Of a stretch of 64,000 nucleotides of DNA, positions 39,185 through 48,313 are shown in pieces. Made by a program: the position numbers and the translations under genes. The stretch is from the NCBI GenBank assembly GCA_024234615.1, contig JACKNY010000001.1, positions 710,501 to 774,500 on the forward strand, written 5' to 3'. Numbering within the stretch: position 1 is the stretch's first letter; each line of letters begins with the position of its first letter. The notes beneath the pieces were generated by a model. It was given only the letters and a program-made list of their open reading frames with translations, did not search any database and was not told where the DNA came from. The stretch is from Pseudomonadales bacterium. Its GTDB lineage: Bacteria > Pseudomonadota > Gammaproteobacteria > Pseudomonadales > IMCC2047.

Positions 39185-42100
39185 TCTGTTTATCAAAAGA
39201 CCGGTACTCGCCACAGTTATTAACCTTTTTATTTTATTGCTGGGCATGAATGCCTTTGACCAGCTGAGTATTCGTCAATATCCCAAGATTGAAGAAGCGG
39301 TGGTGACAGTATCAACCGTCTATGTCGGTGCTAGTACGGATCTGGTGCAGGGCTTTATCACTACGCCGGTGCAGCAGGCGATTGCTGGTGCAGAGGGTAT
39401 TGACTATATCACTTCCAGCAGTGTGAACAGCAGCTCCAGTGTTGTTGCACATATTAACCCTAGCTACGATTCTGACCAGGTGTTGACGGAAATTATGGCG
39501 AAGGTTGCAGAGGTTCGCGGTGAATTGCCAAAGGAGTCCGAAGACCCTGTTATTAAAAAGGGAACCAGCAGAGGTTCTGCCCTGATGTATATCAGGACTA
39601 ATAGCGACTCAATGACGGATGAGCAGGTCACTGATTACTTGACCCGCGTAGTCGTACCAAAATTTGCGACTTTGGAAGGGGTCGCCAGTGCCGAGATTTT
39701 TGGTGCGCGTAAATTTGCCATGCGAATCTGGTTAGACCCATTGAAAATGGCGGCACATGATATCACTGCCGATGAACTGAATGCGGCCATCCAGCGTAAT
39801 CACTTCCTTTCTACCGCAGGACAAACTAAAGGCGAATGGATCGCGACTCAAGTGAAAGCCAATACAGATCTGAGCACGGTGGCAGGATTTGAAAATATCG
39901 TCGTCATTCAGAAAGGCGATGTATTGGTGAAAGTGAAAGATATTGCAAAGGTTGAGCTCAGCGCAGAAAATTTTGATAGTGGTGTATTCTTTAATGGTAA
40001 TCCTGCGGTCTTTATTGGTGTGTCGGCGACGCCCACCGCTAACCCGTTGGAGGTGAGTCAGCGAGTCAAAACATCTTTGGCCAAGCTGCAGTCGGAGCTG
40101 CCCAGGGGCACTGAAGTGGAAGTGATTTATGATTCCACCAAGTTTATTCAGTCATCCATCGACGAAGTGGCGAAAACGCTACTGGAAGCGGCATTAATTG
40201 TCATATTGGTGGTGTTTTTGTTCCTGGGTGAAATTCGTACCGTTGTGATTCCGGTGGTGGCGATTCCACTTTCGCTGGTCGGTACGATTTTCCTGATGTG
40301 GACGCTGGGCTACACTATTAACCTGCTTACCTTATTGGCGCTGGTATTAGCCATTGGTCTGGTGGTGGATGATGCCATTGTGGTGGTTGAGAATATTCAC
40401 CGTCATATTGAAGAGGGGTTAGCGCCTCTGCAAGCGGCGATTCAGGGAGCACGGGAAATTGCCACGCCTGTCATTTCCATGACGCTAACCTTGGCCGCTG
40501 TGTATGCGCCCATAGGCTTTCTCACGGGTATCACCGGAACCTTGTTTAGCGAATTCGCTTTTTCATTGGCGGGAGCAGTTATCATTTCCGGTGTGGTGGC
40601 GTTGACCCTGTCCCCCATGATGTGTTCAAAACTCATGCGCGGCGGGACGGAGGAGAGTGCGCTGGCAAAGAAGTTGGATATTATTTTTGGTAAGTTAAAA
40701 AACAGCTATCTGGGGACTTTGCAGGGTACGCTGAACTATCGTCCTGTCGTGGTTGTGTTCGCCTTATTGGTGTTTGTCAGTATTCCCTTTTTGATGATGT
40801 TCGCACGTAGTGAACTGGCGCCTCAGGAAGATCAGGGGTCATTATTCCTGGCATCTAAATCGCCTAACTACGCCAACATCAATTACCTCAACCGGCATAC
40901 TGAAAATTTTGATGCGATTTTTGAACAATTACCCGAGTTTGAAGTGTCGGTGAGAGTCAACCAGTCTGGTGCGCAAAATTCATCTTTTGGTGTGCTCGGG
41001 TTCACCCCTTGGAATGAACGGCAACGGACAGCCATGGAAATTCAACCTTTAGTGCAGGCTGAAGTGGATAAAATACCCGGCATAGATGTATTTATTTTCT
41101 CCCGAGAATCCTTACCTGGCGCGGGTGGCGGCGCACCAATCCAATTTGTGATTAATACCACCAGCGATTATCCTTCGCTAGCACAATTGGCGGATCAGAT
41201 GGCGTTAGAAGCGCGGAAAAGCGGTCTTTTCATGTTTATTGATAGCGATCTGAAATTTTCCAAGCCGGAAGTCCGTATTTCCATTGACCGGGATAAAGCC
41301 GCTCAGATGGGGATCAGTATGGAGGCCATTGGCTCAGCGTTGTCAACCCTGCTTGGTGAGGGTTGGCTTAACCGTTTTTCGGTGGAGGGTCGAAGTTATA
41401 AAGTCATCCCACAGGCGGTTGCGGGTGCGAGGACAGATCCGTCCTGGCTGAATCATTATTATGTCAGAACGGTGAGTGGCGAACAGGTTACCCTAGGCAC
41501 TGTAATCAGTATGCAAACAATCGCACAGCCAGTAAGCCTGAATCAGTTTCAACAGCTTAACTCCGTCAAACTAGAGGGCATGATGACACCGGGAGTGAGC
41601 ATGGGTGATGCGTTGCAATTCCTCGAACGTAAATCACGGGAAATACTTCCGGAAGGGTTTTCAGTGGATTACGATGGTCAGTCTAGACAATTTATTACTG
41701 AAGGTAGCAAGCTTTATGTGACCTTTGCCCTGTCCCTGATCGCTATTTTTTTAGTGTTAGCGGCTCAGTTTGAGAGCTTTCGTGATCCACTGGTTATTCT
41801 CATCAGTGTGCCGTTGTCAATTTGTGGTGCGTTGATCCCCATTACGCTGGGTTTTGTGACGCTGAATATCTATAGTCAGATAGGCCTGATTACACTGATC
41901 GGGCTGATCAGCAAACACGGAATACTGATTGTTGAGTTTGCTAATCAATTACAGCGAGAAGGGATGTCACGCATCGATGCTATTAGTGAGTCGGCGGCAG
42001 TACGATTACGACCGGTACTAATGACCACCGCTGCGATGGTGTTAGGCGTGGTACCCTTGATTTTCGCCACAGGTGCGGGTGCTGTGAGCCGCCATAATAT

Positions 42101-42227
42101 TGGTTTGGTCATTGCTACCGGTATGACTGTAGGCACCCTGTTTACCTTGTTTGTAGTGCCCGTCGTCTACAGTTATGTCGCCAAGGATCATCAAAACTCA
42201 GTTGCGATTCCAGCGGTTTCTCAATAG
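39171..42227 (+). CDS. RND family efflux transporter permease (AcrB/MexB-like HAE1)
   Basis: A full-length 1018-aa pump with the expected 12 helices and two large periplasmic loops. Seen are FIKRPVLATVINLFILLLG (TM1), the conserved DDAIVVVENIHRHIEEG with the twin Asp used in proton translocation, a matching SKHGILIVEFANQLQREG in the second half, and PVLMTTAAMVLGVVPL. It exports small toxic molecules with proton motive force. ATG 39171 is chosen because MKFTDLFIKRP matches family N-termini. It forms a two-gene operon with the adaptor. No local repressor gene is present. Confidence 0.94.
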   Translation: MKFTDLFIKRPVLATVINLFILLLGMNAFDQLSIRQYPKIEEAVVTVSTVYVGASTDLVQGFITTPVQQAIAGAEGIDYITSSSVNSSSSVVAHINPSYDSDQVLTEIMAKVAEVRGELPKESEDPVIKKGTSRGSALMYIRTNSDSMTDEQVTDYLTRVVVPKFATLEGVASAEIFGARKFAMRIWLDPLKMAAHDITADELNAAIQRNHFLSTAGQTKGEWIATQVKANTDLSTVAGFENIVVIQKGDVLVKVKDIAKVELSAENFDSGVFFNGNPAVFIGVSATPTANPLEVSQRVKTSLAKLQSELPRGTEVEVIYDSTKFIQSSIDEVAKTLLEAALIVILVVFLFLGEIRTVVIPVVAIPLSLVGTIFLMWTLGYTINLLTLLALVLAIGLVVDDAIVVVENIHRHIEEGLAPLQAAIQGAREIATPVISMTLTLAAVYAPIGFLTGITGTLFSEFAFSLAGAVIISGVVALTLSPMMCSKLMRGGTEESALAKKLDIIFGKLKNSYLGTLQGTLNYRPVVVVFALLVFVSIPFLMMFARSELAPQEDQGSLFLASKSPNYANINYLNRHTENFDAIFEQLPEFEVSVRVNQSGAQNSSFGVLGFTPWNERQRTAMEIQPLVQAEVDKIPGIDVFIFSRESLPGAGGGAPIQFVINTTSDYPSLAQLADQMALEARKSGLFMFIDSDLKFSKPEVRISIDRDKAAQMGISMEAIGSALSTLLGEGWLNRFSVEGRSYKVIPQAVAGARTDPSWLNHYYVRTVSGEQVTLGTVISMQTIAQPVSLNQFQQLNSVKLEGMMTPGVSMGDALQFLERKSREILPEGFSVDYDGQSRQFITEGSKLYVTFALSLIAIFLVLAAQFESFRDPLVILISVPLSICGALIPITLGFVTLNIYSQIGLITLIGLISKHGILIVEFANQLQREGMSRIDAISESAAVRLRPVLMTTAAMVLGVVPLIFATGAGAVSRHNIGLVIATGMTVGTLFTLFVVPVVYSYVAKDHQNSVAIPAVSQ

Positions 42228-42272
42228 TGCTGTGTACCTTGAGTGCGCGCAGCACTTATGGGCAGCAATCTT

Positions 42273-42521
42273 TCAAGATTTGATGGCGCGATAGATAACG
42301 AGTAATAAAATTGCCCCTAAAACGGCTGTGGCAAAGCTGGCAAGATTAAAGCCGTCGACACCGCCGAAGCCGAAAAAGGAACCAATAAATCCACCGGTAA
42401 AAGCGCCCGCCACACCGATGATACTAGTGACGATAAAGCCACCGGCATCTTTGCCTGGCATAATCCACTTCGCTAGAATACCGGCGATTAAACCAAAAAT
42501 AATCCAACTGAACAGTCCCAT
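42273..42521 (-). CDS. GlsB/YeaQ/YmgE-family stress-response membrane protein
   Basis: A small 82-aa membrane protein with three hydrophobic stretches. It shows the family pattern: a start MGLFSWIIFGLIAGILAKWI, then the near-signature PGKDAGGFIVTSIIGVAGAFTGGFIG and a C-terminal helix (FATAVLGAILLLVIYRAIK). Gly-rich packing motifs are typical of the YeaQ/transglycosylase-associated group. Such proteins respond to envelope or acid stress in enterobacteria, with unknown mechanism. AGGAGA lies 7 bp ahead of the ATG. It is convergent with the RND pump and monocistronic. Confidence 0.92.
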   Translation of the reverse strand: MGLFSWIIFGLIAGILAKWIMPGKDAGGFIVTSIIGVAGAFTGGFIGSFFGFGGVDGFNLASFATAVLGAILLLVIYRAIKS

Positions 42522-42663
42522 AATAAATCTCCTCTCAGGCTAAAAGACATTTGTTTGATGAGCGAAACCAGCCTAAAACAAATGGTGGCAGTTTGCCAGT
42601 TCTAAGATGGCACCTTGCTCTGAGGTTGATGATGGAAGAATGGATATCTAGCGGCTAAGGTCT

Positions 42664-43323
42664 TTAAAACCGGGTATGTAACCCACACTCGCGTGTTTCT
42701 TGCGCTTTGGTCGGGTCAAAATAGTCGGGTTCGTTGGGCAAGTCGTGCTTCGTCAAATACTCATTCATTTCCGCTTCCGACCAGTTTAATAAAGGCGCTA
42801 CCTTGATAAAGCCCTCTTTGCTGCGAGTGACGATGTTTAGCGATTGGCGAAACTCCGTTTGATCCTTGCGAATACCGGTGATCCAAACTTCTGGTTTAAG
42901 CGTGTCCGTAGCACGTTTAAAGGGTTCCAGCTTTACCTGTTCGGTGAATTCTTCGTGTAGTGGGTCACCAACGTCGGGGATACCGCCCATCATGACATTA
43001 AGCCGTGCGGTAGTAATAAGCGGAGTGAAGACATCAATGTTAAGGTCTAACTCATTGATCATTTTGTTGGCGAAGCGATAGGTGGCAGAACTGTTGTAGC
43101 CAGTATCTATCCAGAGCACCTTCATGTTGTACTGAATGCGCGAAACCATGTGTAGCAGCACGGCCGAGTGGTCGCCAAAGGTGGTGGTGGTAATGGTGCG
43201 TCTGTTTAAATCAATCGCCCAGCGAATAATTTCCTGCGCAGATTTACCCGCAAGTTCGGTATTGATTTTGTCTAGGTCCAGGTCTGCTAACGTATTGTCC
43301 AAAGTGGTGGTTTGTTCTTGCAC
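42664..43323 (-). CDS. cysH: Phosphoadenylyl-sulfate (PAPS) reductase family protein
   Basis: An adenine-nucleotide alpha-hydrolase-fold enzyme of 219 aa. Visible are the PP-loop-like FGDHSAVLLHM region, VLWIDTGYNSSATYRFA, a WITGIRKDQTEFRQSLNIV segment with the conserved R/D residues, LLNWSEAEMNEYL and the C-terminal redox motif RECGLHTRF. It has only this one ECGLH cysteine and no paired Cys, so it would be the thioredoxin-dependent PAPS type rather than the iron-sulfur APS type. It reduces activated sulfate to sulfite for cysteine synthesis. Other cys genes are absent here. Direct repeats upstream are noted separately. Confidence 0.88.
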   Translation of the reverse strand: MQEQTTTLDNTLADLDLDKINTELAGKSAQEIIRWAIDLNRRTITTTTFGDHSAVLLHMVSRIQYNMKVLWIDTGYNSSATYRFANKMINELDLNIDVFTPLITTARLNVMMGGIPDVGDPLHEEFTEQVKLEPFKRATDTLKPEVWITGIRKDQTEFRQSLNIVTRSKEGFIKVAPLLNWSEAEMNEYLTKHDLPNEPDYFDPTKAQETRECGLHTRF

Positions 43324-43387
43324 GCAATTATCCGTCGTCGATACAGGTGGTTTATCAAAGTGGCCTGCAAGTATAAGGGAAATCTTA

Positions 43388-43437
43388 ATATTACGGCATC
43401 CCAGCTTAGGAATATTATGCTATTAGGATATTACGGC
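43388..43437. repeat. Direct repeat upstream of cysH, possible operator
   Basis: ATATTACGGC occurs at 43388-43397 and again at 43428-43437, 40 bp apart (about four helical turns). A related AATATTATGC lies between them (43411). The block is 65-115 bp ahead of the cysH ATG, where CysB-type activators bind in enterobacteria. Assignment to any regulator is guesswork. Confidence 0.4.
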
Positions 43438-43464
43438 TTGGCTGCGCTATTGAGTTTGCACTAT

Positions 43465-44769
43465 CTAATTCATCAGCAGTGATTCATCCGCCAGCACTTT
43501 AACCAAGCCATTAGCCAGCAACGTCAAATCGGCATCTTCAATAACAAATGGCGGCATCAGATAGACCAGTTTGCCGAATGGTCGAACCCAAATCCCTGCA
43601 TTAACAAAGGCAGCAGTAATTTCCTGCATTTTAACTGGGCGCTGGGTTTCGATTACGCCAATACCGCCGAGCACACGCACATCTGCGACATGATCGTAAG
43701 CTAGCGTGGGTGCCAACAACTGTTTGAGTTGGTCTTCAATATGTTGCACCTGCTCCTGCCAAGGGCTGGCAAGCAACAAATTGATACTGGCGAGGGCGGC
43801 GCTACAGGCGAGGGGATTAGCCATAAAAGTTGGGCCATGCATAAAAACGCCGGGTTTTGCGTTACAGATGCCCTGGCTCACGCGGTCGGTGGTCAGGGTG
43901 GCGGCTAAGGTCATATAGCCACCCGTGAGCGCCTTGCCCAGACACATAATATCGGGTGTCACTGCGGCATGTTCGCAGGCAAATAGCTTGCCGGTACGAC
44001 CAAAGTTAGTGGCAATTTCATCCAGAATTAAAAGCACATCATATTCGTCGCAGAGTTCGCGCGTACGTCTTAAGTAATGCGGTGAATAAAACCGCATTCC
44101 GCCAGCACCCTGTACGATGGGTTCCATAATAACGGCGGCAATTTCGCCATGATGTGATTGTAATAATTGTTGCATAGACTGAATATCGCCCTCATTCCAA
44201 GTTTCATCGAAGCGACATTGGGGCGCGTCAGCAAAAAATTGTGGTGTGAGAACATCCGTAAATAATTCGTGCATGCCGGTGACTGGATCACAGACGGACA
44301 TGGCGGCGAATGTATCACCATGATAACCGGAGCGAATAGTTAACATTTTGTTTTTCTGAGGTTGCCCCTGAGCATGCCAATATTGAATTGCCATTTTCAG
44401 TGCTACCTCGACGGCGACCGAACCCGAATCGCTGAAAAATACTTGCTGTAGTACTGCAGGGGTTAATTCGACGAGCTTTTCCGCCAAGCGTATGGCCGGT
44501 TCGTGGCTGAGACCGCCGAACATGACATGAGCTGTCTTATCCAGTTGCTCACGAATTGCTTGGTTAAGTTGTGGGTGATTGTAGCCGTGAATCACCGACC
44601 ACCAGGAAGACATGCCGTCAATGAGTTCTCGGCCATCTGCTAGCTTCAGCCTTACCCCCTGCGCCGACTCCACCAGATAAATCGGCGGCGACTGCATCAT
44701 TGACGCATAGGGATGCCAAGTATGTTTCTGGTCGAGCTGAAGTAAATGATTGATGGTAACGTTATCCAT
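43465..44769 (-). CDS. bioA: Adenosylmethionine-8-amino-7-oxononanoate aminotransferase
   Basis: Class III PLP aminotransferase of 434 aa. Features are the N-terminal TWHPYASMMQSPP, ELIDGMSSWWSVIHGYNHP (a BioA signature), SDSGSVAVEVALKMAIQYW, ILDEIATNFGRTGKLFACEH and the PLP Lys in MCLGKALTGGYM. It converts KAPA to DAPA using S-adenosylmethionine in biotin synthesis. ATG 44769 (MDNVTINHLLQLD) is favoured over an upstream start at 44802. The other bio genes are not in this window, so bioA is split from the usual bioBFHCD order, as is common in some gammaproteobacteria. Confidence 0.94.
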   Translation of the reverse strand: MDNVTINHLLQLDQKHTWHPYASMMQSPPIYLVESAQGVRLKLADGRELIDGMSSWWSVIHGYNHPQLNQAIREQLDKTAHVMFGGLSHEPAIRLAEKLVELTPAVLQQVFFSDSGSVAVEVALKMAIQYWHAQGQPQKNKMLTIRSGYHGDTFAAMSVCDPVTGMHELFTDVLTPQFFADAPQCRFDETWNEGDIQSMQQLLQSHHGEIAAVIMEPIVQGAGGMRFYSPHYLRRTRELCDEYDVLLILDEIATNFGRTGKLFACEHAAVTPDIMCLGKALTGGYMTLAATLTTDRVSQGICNAKPGVFMHGPTFMANPLACSAALASINLLLASPWQEQVQHIEDQLKQLLAPTLAYDHVADVRVLGGIGVIETQRPVKMQEITAAFVNAGIWVRPFGKLVYLMPPFVIEDADLTLLANGLVKVLADESLLMN

Positions 44770-44937
44770 AGAACACAGCTTATAGATTCGGAAAAATCGC
44801 ATTCTATCCTGCCAACCAACGAAATAATACTCAGCGATTGTTTAGCCGGATGTGTTGTTGTCGGTTATTGGGTTAGAATGTGCCGTTGTCTCTTTTCTAA
44901 ACGGGAGCACAAAAATGGGCTATAAAAAGGAGTCCGT

Positions 44938-45147
44938 ATGAAACAGCTGTTTGGTTGGGGTAGTCATGTCGCCGCGCTGTTAGGTTTTTTGGTTTGTCTG
45001 GCCGCTGGAATATTGGGTTTGACGAACTGGGGTAGTGTTTTTGGTTACGATATAGATACCGTTTTTCTAGTGGGAGTCGCGGGGATGGTATTCGCCTGTT
45101 TGCTGCGGCTATACCATATGAACTGGCCCATGAGTCATAGCGGATAA
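44938..45147 (+). CDS. Small membrane protein upstream of the RegB-like kinase
   Basis: A 69-aa protein with two hydrophobic helices (HVAALLGFLVCLAAGILGL and VFLVGVAGMVFACLLRLYHM) and a C-terminal His (YHMNWPMSHSG). AAAAAGGAG precedes ATG by 5-6 bp. The stop is 12 bp from the kinase start, so the two likely share a transcript. No family is recognised. A role in presenting or modulating the redox signal to the RegB-like sensor is conceivable but without direct evidence. Confidence 0.75.
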   Translation: MKQLFGWGSHVAALLGFLVCLAAGILGLTNWGSVFGYDIDTVFLVGVAGMVFACLLRLYHMNWPMSHSG

Positions 45148-45159
45148 CTATTTTATTCG

Positions 45160-46458
45160 ATGCGTTTTTCAAAACAACTACCACTCTCCGCCGCCAAGGA
45201 AAATTTACGTCGTCTGATAGCCATTCGAGCACTTGCGTTGCTGGTTTTGATGGCTGGGGTTTACTACGCTCATAGTTATCTGGGTGCGTCGTTACACTAT
45301 CACCTGCTTGTGCTGATCATCAGTCTTATGCTGTTGGTGGCAGTGGTTAGCGTATTTCGACTCCGGTTACCCTGGCCGGTTACTGATGTAGAGTATTTTA
45401 TTCAGCTAGCACTGGATGTGTTTGCCTTAACTTTATTGCTTTATTTCGCTGGGGGGTCGACGAACCCTTTTATTTCCTATTATCTGGTCTTGCTTACCAT
45501 TTCTGCGGCGACATTACCTTGGCTTTATACTTGGTTGATCGCCGCCTCAACCATCGCTGCTTATAGCTTTCTGGTATTTTTTTATCAACCACTTACCGCT
45601 GCCACAAATGCGATGGTGATGGACCATACCCTGCAACGAGAAAGTTTTTTTAGTCTGCATATCTTAGGCATGTGGATTACTTTTGTCGCCAGCGCGCTCT
45701 TAATCACTTATTTTGTAGTGAAAATGGCACAGGCCATCCGCGAGCAGGATGATGTGCTGGTACGAAGCCGGGAATCAGCCTTACATGATGAACAGTTGCT
45801 GGCAGTGGCGACCCTGGCGGCAGGTGCGGCGCATGAGTTGAATACGCCACTGTCCACGATGGCGGTCGTTATCGACGACCTGCTACACGAGCAGGCAAAT
45901 AATGCGGAGTTGCTGGAGGATTTGAAGATATTGGAGAGTCAGGTACAAGCCTGTACGCGGTCGTTGCAAAATATGCTGGAAAAATCCGCCGCCAGCACAA
46001 GCGAAACCGGTGAAAAGGTTGTGCTGGTGGACTATATCCAATCCATATTGGAGCGCTGGCAGTTGATGCGTCCGGATGTTTGCAGTCAGTTCCGTCTGGA
46101 GTCAAGCGGAGCCAGTCCTCATCTGCGTGTCGATGAGACAATGAATCAAGCCATTATCAACCTGCTCAACAACGCCGGTGACGCCAGCCCTGAGCATGTG
46201 GATATCGAGCTGTCCTGGGATGAGCAGAACATGCTCTTAACCATTCGCGATTACGGTGCCGGTATCCCTTTAGCGTTAGCAGATAAAATGGGTAAGCCTT
46301 TCGTGACTACCAAGCGCAAGGGCCTAGGTTTGGGGCTATTTTTATCCCATGCAACGGTAGCACGCTTTAATGGCCAGGTTGCGCTTTATAATCACGAGGA
46401 AGGTGGTACCTTGGCCGAACTCAGTATGCCGCTGGAACTTTGGAGTAAGTTTGAATAA
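45160..46458 (+). CDS. RegB/PrrB-like redox sensor histidine kinase
   Basis: Six hydrophobic segments occupy the first 190 residues, including FAGGSTNPFISYYLVLL, the GGxxNPF quinone-binding motif of RegB. The cytoplasmic part has LAAGAAHELNTPLSTMAVV (phosphoaccepting His), a Cys in ESQVQACTRSLQNM in the place of the RegB redox cysteine, and NLLNNAGDASPEHV and GLGLGLFLSHATV of the ATPase domain. RegB senses oxygen and quinone redox state, controlling respiratory and other redox genes. The response-regulator gene overlaps its end. It is not in a photosynthesis cluster, so it probably controls general respiration. Confidence 0.93.
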   Translation: MRFSKQLPLSAAKENLRRLIAIRALALLVLMAGVYYAHSYLGASLHYHLLVLIISLMLLVAVVSVFRLRLPWPVTDVEYFIQLALDVFALTLLLYFAGGSTNPFISYYLVLLTISAATLPWLYTWLIAASTIAAYSFLVFFYQPLTAATNAMVMDHTLQRESFFSLHILGMWITFVASALLITYFVVKMAQAIREQDDVLVRSRESALHDEQLLAVATLAAGAAHELNTPLSTMAVVIDDLLHEQANNAELLEDLKILESQVQACTRSLQNMLEKSAASTSETGEKVVLVDYIQSILERWQLMRPDVCSQFRLESSGASPHLRVDETMNQAIINLLNNAGDASPEHVDIELSWDEQNMLLTIRDYGAGIPLALADKMGKPFVTTKRKGLGLGLFLSHATVARFNGQVALYNHEEGGTLAELSMPLELWSKFE

Positions 46459-46978
46459 CCGAGTATTAGTGATTGATGATGACCCAGTGTTTACCCAGGT
46501 GCTTGCGCGTTCGTTGCGCAAGCGCGGCCTGGAAGTCGAGCAGTCGCATAACTCGCGGCAGGCTTTGCAGTTGGTCAGAGATTTTCAACCTGATCGAGTC
46601 ACGCTGGACTTAAAGATGATCAATGAGTCGGGCTTACAGCTATTGCCGGAGCTGTTGAAACTCAATCCAGCGCTTAATATTGTCGTGCTGACTGGCTATT
46701 CCAGCATTGCCACCGCTGTACAGGCAATGAAGTTAGGCGCATCGAACTATCTGTGTAAACCAGCGAATGCTGAGGATATTTTGGCAGCGTTCAGCGCACA
46801 GGCAGCCGCGGATATCGATGTCGCCGACAATCCGGTTTCAGTCAATCGTTTGGAGTGGGAGCATATTCAAAAAGTGCTCGCTGAGAACGATGGCAATGTG
46901 TCCGCGACAGCGAGGGCGCTTGGTATGCACCGGCGGACATTACAGCGCAAACTGTCAAAGCGGCCAGTGCAGCGTTAG
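46451..46978 (+). CDS. RegA/PrrA-like response regulator
   Basis: The start is TTG 46451, after GGAG at 46442, and overlaps the kinase stop by 8 bp. A receiver domain (VLVIDDDPVFTQVLARSL; phosphoacceptor Asp in RVTLDLKMINESG; Thr/Lys in VVLTGYSSI and YLCKPANAED) is joined to a short Fis-type helix-turn-helix (NVSATARALGMHRRTLQRKL). Total 175 aa is close to RegA (about 184). The proline-rich linker normal in RegA is short here. Upstream alternatives would add residues that belong to the kinase frame. Confidence 0.93.
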   Translation: MNNRVLVIDDDPVFTQVLARSLRKRGLEVEQSHNSRQALQLVRDFQPDRVTLDLKMINESGLQLLPELLKLNPALNIVVLTGYSSIATAVQAMKLGASNYLCKPANAEDILAAFSAQAAADIDVADNPVSVNRLEWEHIQKVLAENDGNVSATARALGMHRRTLQRKLSKRPVQR

Positions 46979-47110
46979 GATCTGATACGCCTAAGTTATC
47001 AGCAACTGGCATTCGTTACAGGATGCGATATTTGCAGGAATAGCGTATAAAATCCTGCTACGATATTACCCCTTATCCCAAAAGTAGCTAAATTTTACCG
47101 GACCTTTTCT

Positions 47111-48169
47111 ATGAGTCGTTATTGGAGTTCGATTGTCAGCAAGCTAGAGCCTTATGTGCCCGGTGAGCAGCCCAAGGTGTCGAATTTAATCAAATTAAAT
47201 ACTAACGAAAATCCCTATGGGCCGGCGCCTAGTGTGTTGGCCGCTTTGTTAGGAGAAACTACAGACGCCCTGCGTCTTTATCCCGACCCTAACTCAGACG
47301 CTCTGAAGTGTGCCATTGCCGATAATTTCAATATACAAACCGAACAGGTATTTGTCGGTAACGGCTCCGACGAGGTTTTAGCGCATGTGTTTCAGGCGCT
47401 ACTTAAGCACGAACTACCAATTTTATTTCCGGATATTACCTATAGCTTTTATCCGGTTTATTGTGGTCTGTACCAGGTTGAATACGCGACGGTGCCGCTC
47501 ACCGATTCCTATATGATTAATCTGCAAGACTACGTGCAAGCAAATGGTGGCATTATTTTTCCAAACCCGAATGCTCCGACCGGGTGTGGCTTGCCATTGA
47601 CGGCAATTACTGCACTATTGGAAAACAATACCGAGTCAGTGGTGGTGGTTGATGAGGCCTATATCGATTTCGGCGGAGAATCTGCCGTCAGCCTGATCAA
47701 TCAATTTCCCAATTTGCTGGTGATTCAAACCCTGTCGAAATCACGCTCACTGGCGGGGTTGCGAGTTGGCTTTGCTATGGGTGACACAATGCTGATTGAA
47801 GCGCTGGAACGGGTAAAAAATAGCTTTAACTCCTACCCGCTGGATAGGCTAGCAATTGCAGGCTCAGTGGCGGCAATCCAGGATAAAGCCTACTTTGACG
47901 CCACCCGCAATAAAATAATAGCGACCCGCGACAAGCTGGCGAAAAATTTAACTGGCCTGGGTTTTGAGGTTTTACCCTCCCAAGCGAATTTTCTGTTTGT
48001 TCGTCATGCAGATCGAGACGCGGCAAGATTAAGTCAGGCCTTAAGGCAGGAATCTATCATTGTACGTCACTTCTCGCACCAGAGAATTAACCAGTTTCTG
48101 CGAATTACTATCGGCACGGAGAATGAGTGTGAACGGTTGGTGGAAGTGTTGGAGCAAGTACTTGGCTAA
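47111..48169 (+). CDS. hisC: Histidinol-phosphate aminotransferase
   Basis: Class II-type PLP aminotransferase of 352 aa. It shows LNTNENPYGPAPSV near the N-terminus, FVGNGSDEVLAHVFQAL, FPNPNAPTGCGLPL, VVVDEAYIDFGG and the Schiff-base Lys in TLSKSRSLAGLRVGF, with C-terminal RITIGTENECERLV. It transfers an amino group between histidinol phosphate and 2-oxoglutarate in His biosynthesis, though some homologues act on aromatic amino acids. It stands apart from other his genes. About 130 bp of non-coding DNA separates it from the RegA-like gene. Confidence 0.93.
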   Translation: MSRYWSSIVSKLEPYVPGEQPKVSNLIKLNTNENPYGPAPSVLAALLGETTDALRLYPDPNSDALKCAIADNFNIQTEQVFVGNGSDEVLAHVFQALLKHELPILFPDITYSFYPVYCGLYQVEYATVPLTDSYMINLQDYVQANGGIIFPNPNAPTGCGLPLTAITALLENNTESVVVVDEAYIDFGGESAVSLINQFPNLLVIQTLSKSRSLAGLRVGFAMGDTMLIEALERVKNSFNSYPLDRLAIAGSVAAIQDKAYFDATRNKIIATRDKLAKNLTGLGFEVLPSQANFLFVRHADRDAARLSQALRQESIIVRHFSHQRINQFLRITIGTENECERLVEVLEQVLG

Positions 48170-48313
48170 TCAATTCTGGCCGTGAGTAGTGAGTATGGGG
48201 TGAGGCGGCCTATCTGTTTATCAGCTTTGTTCGATGCCTTGCCGTACCAGAAGAACTATGTTGATACCTTGCCAAATACGACATAACTTACCACCACAAA
48301 GAATATTCCACCA

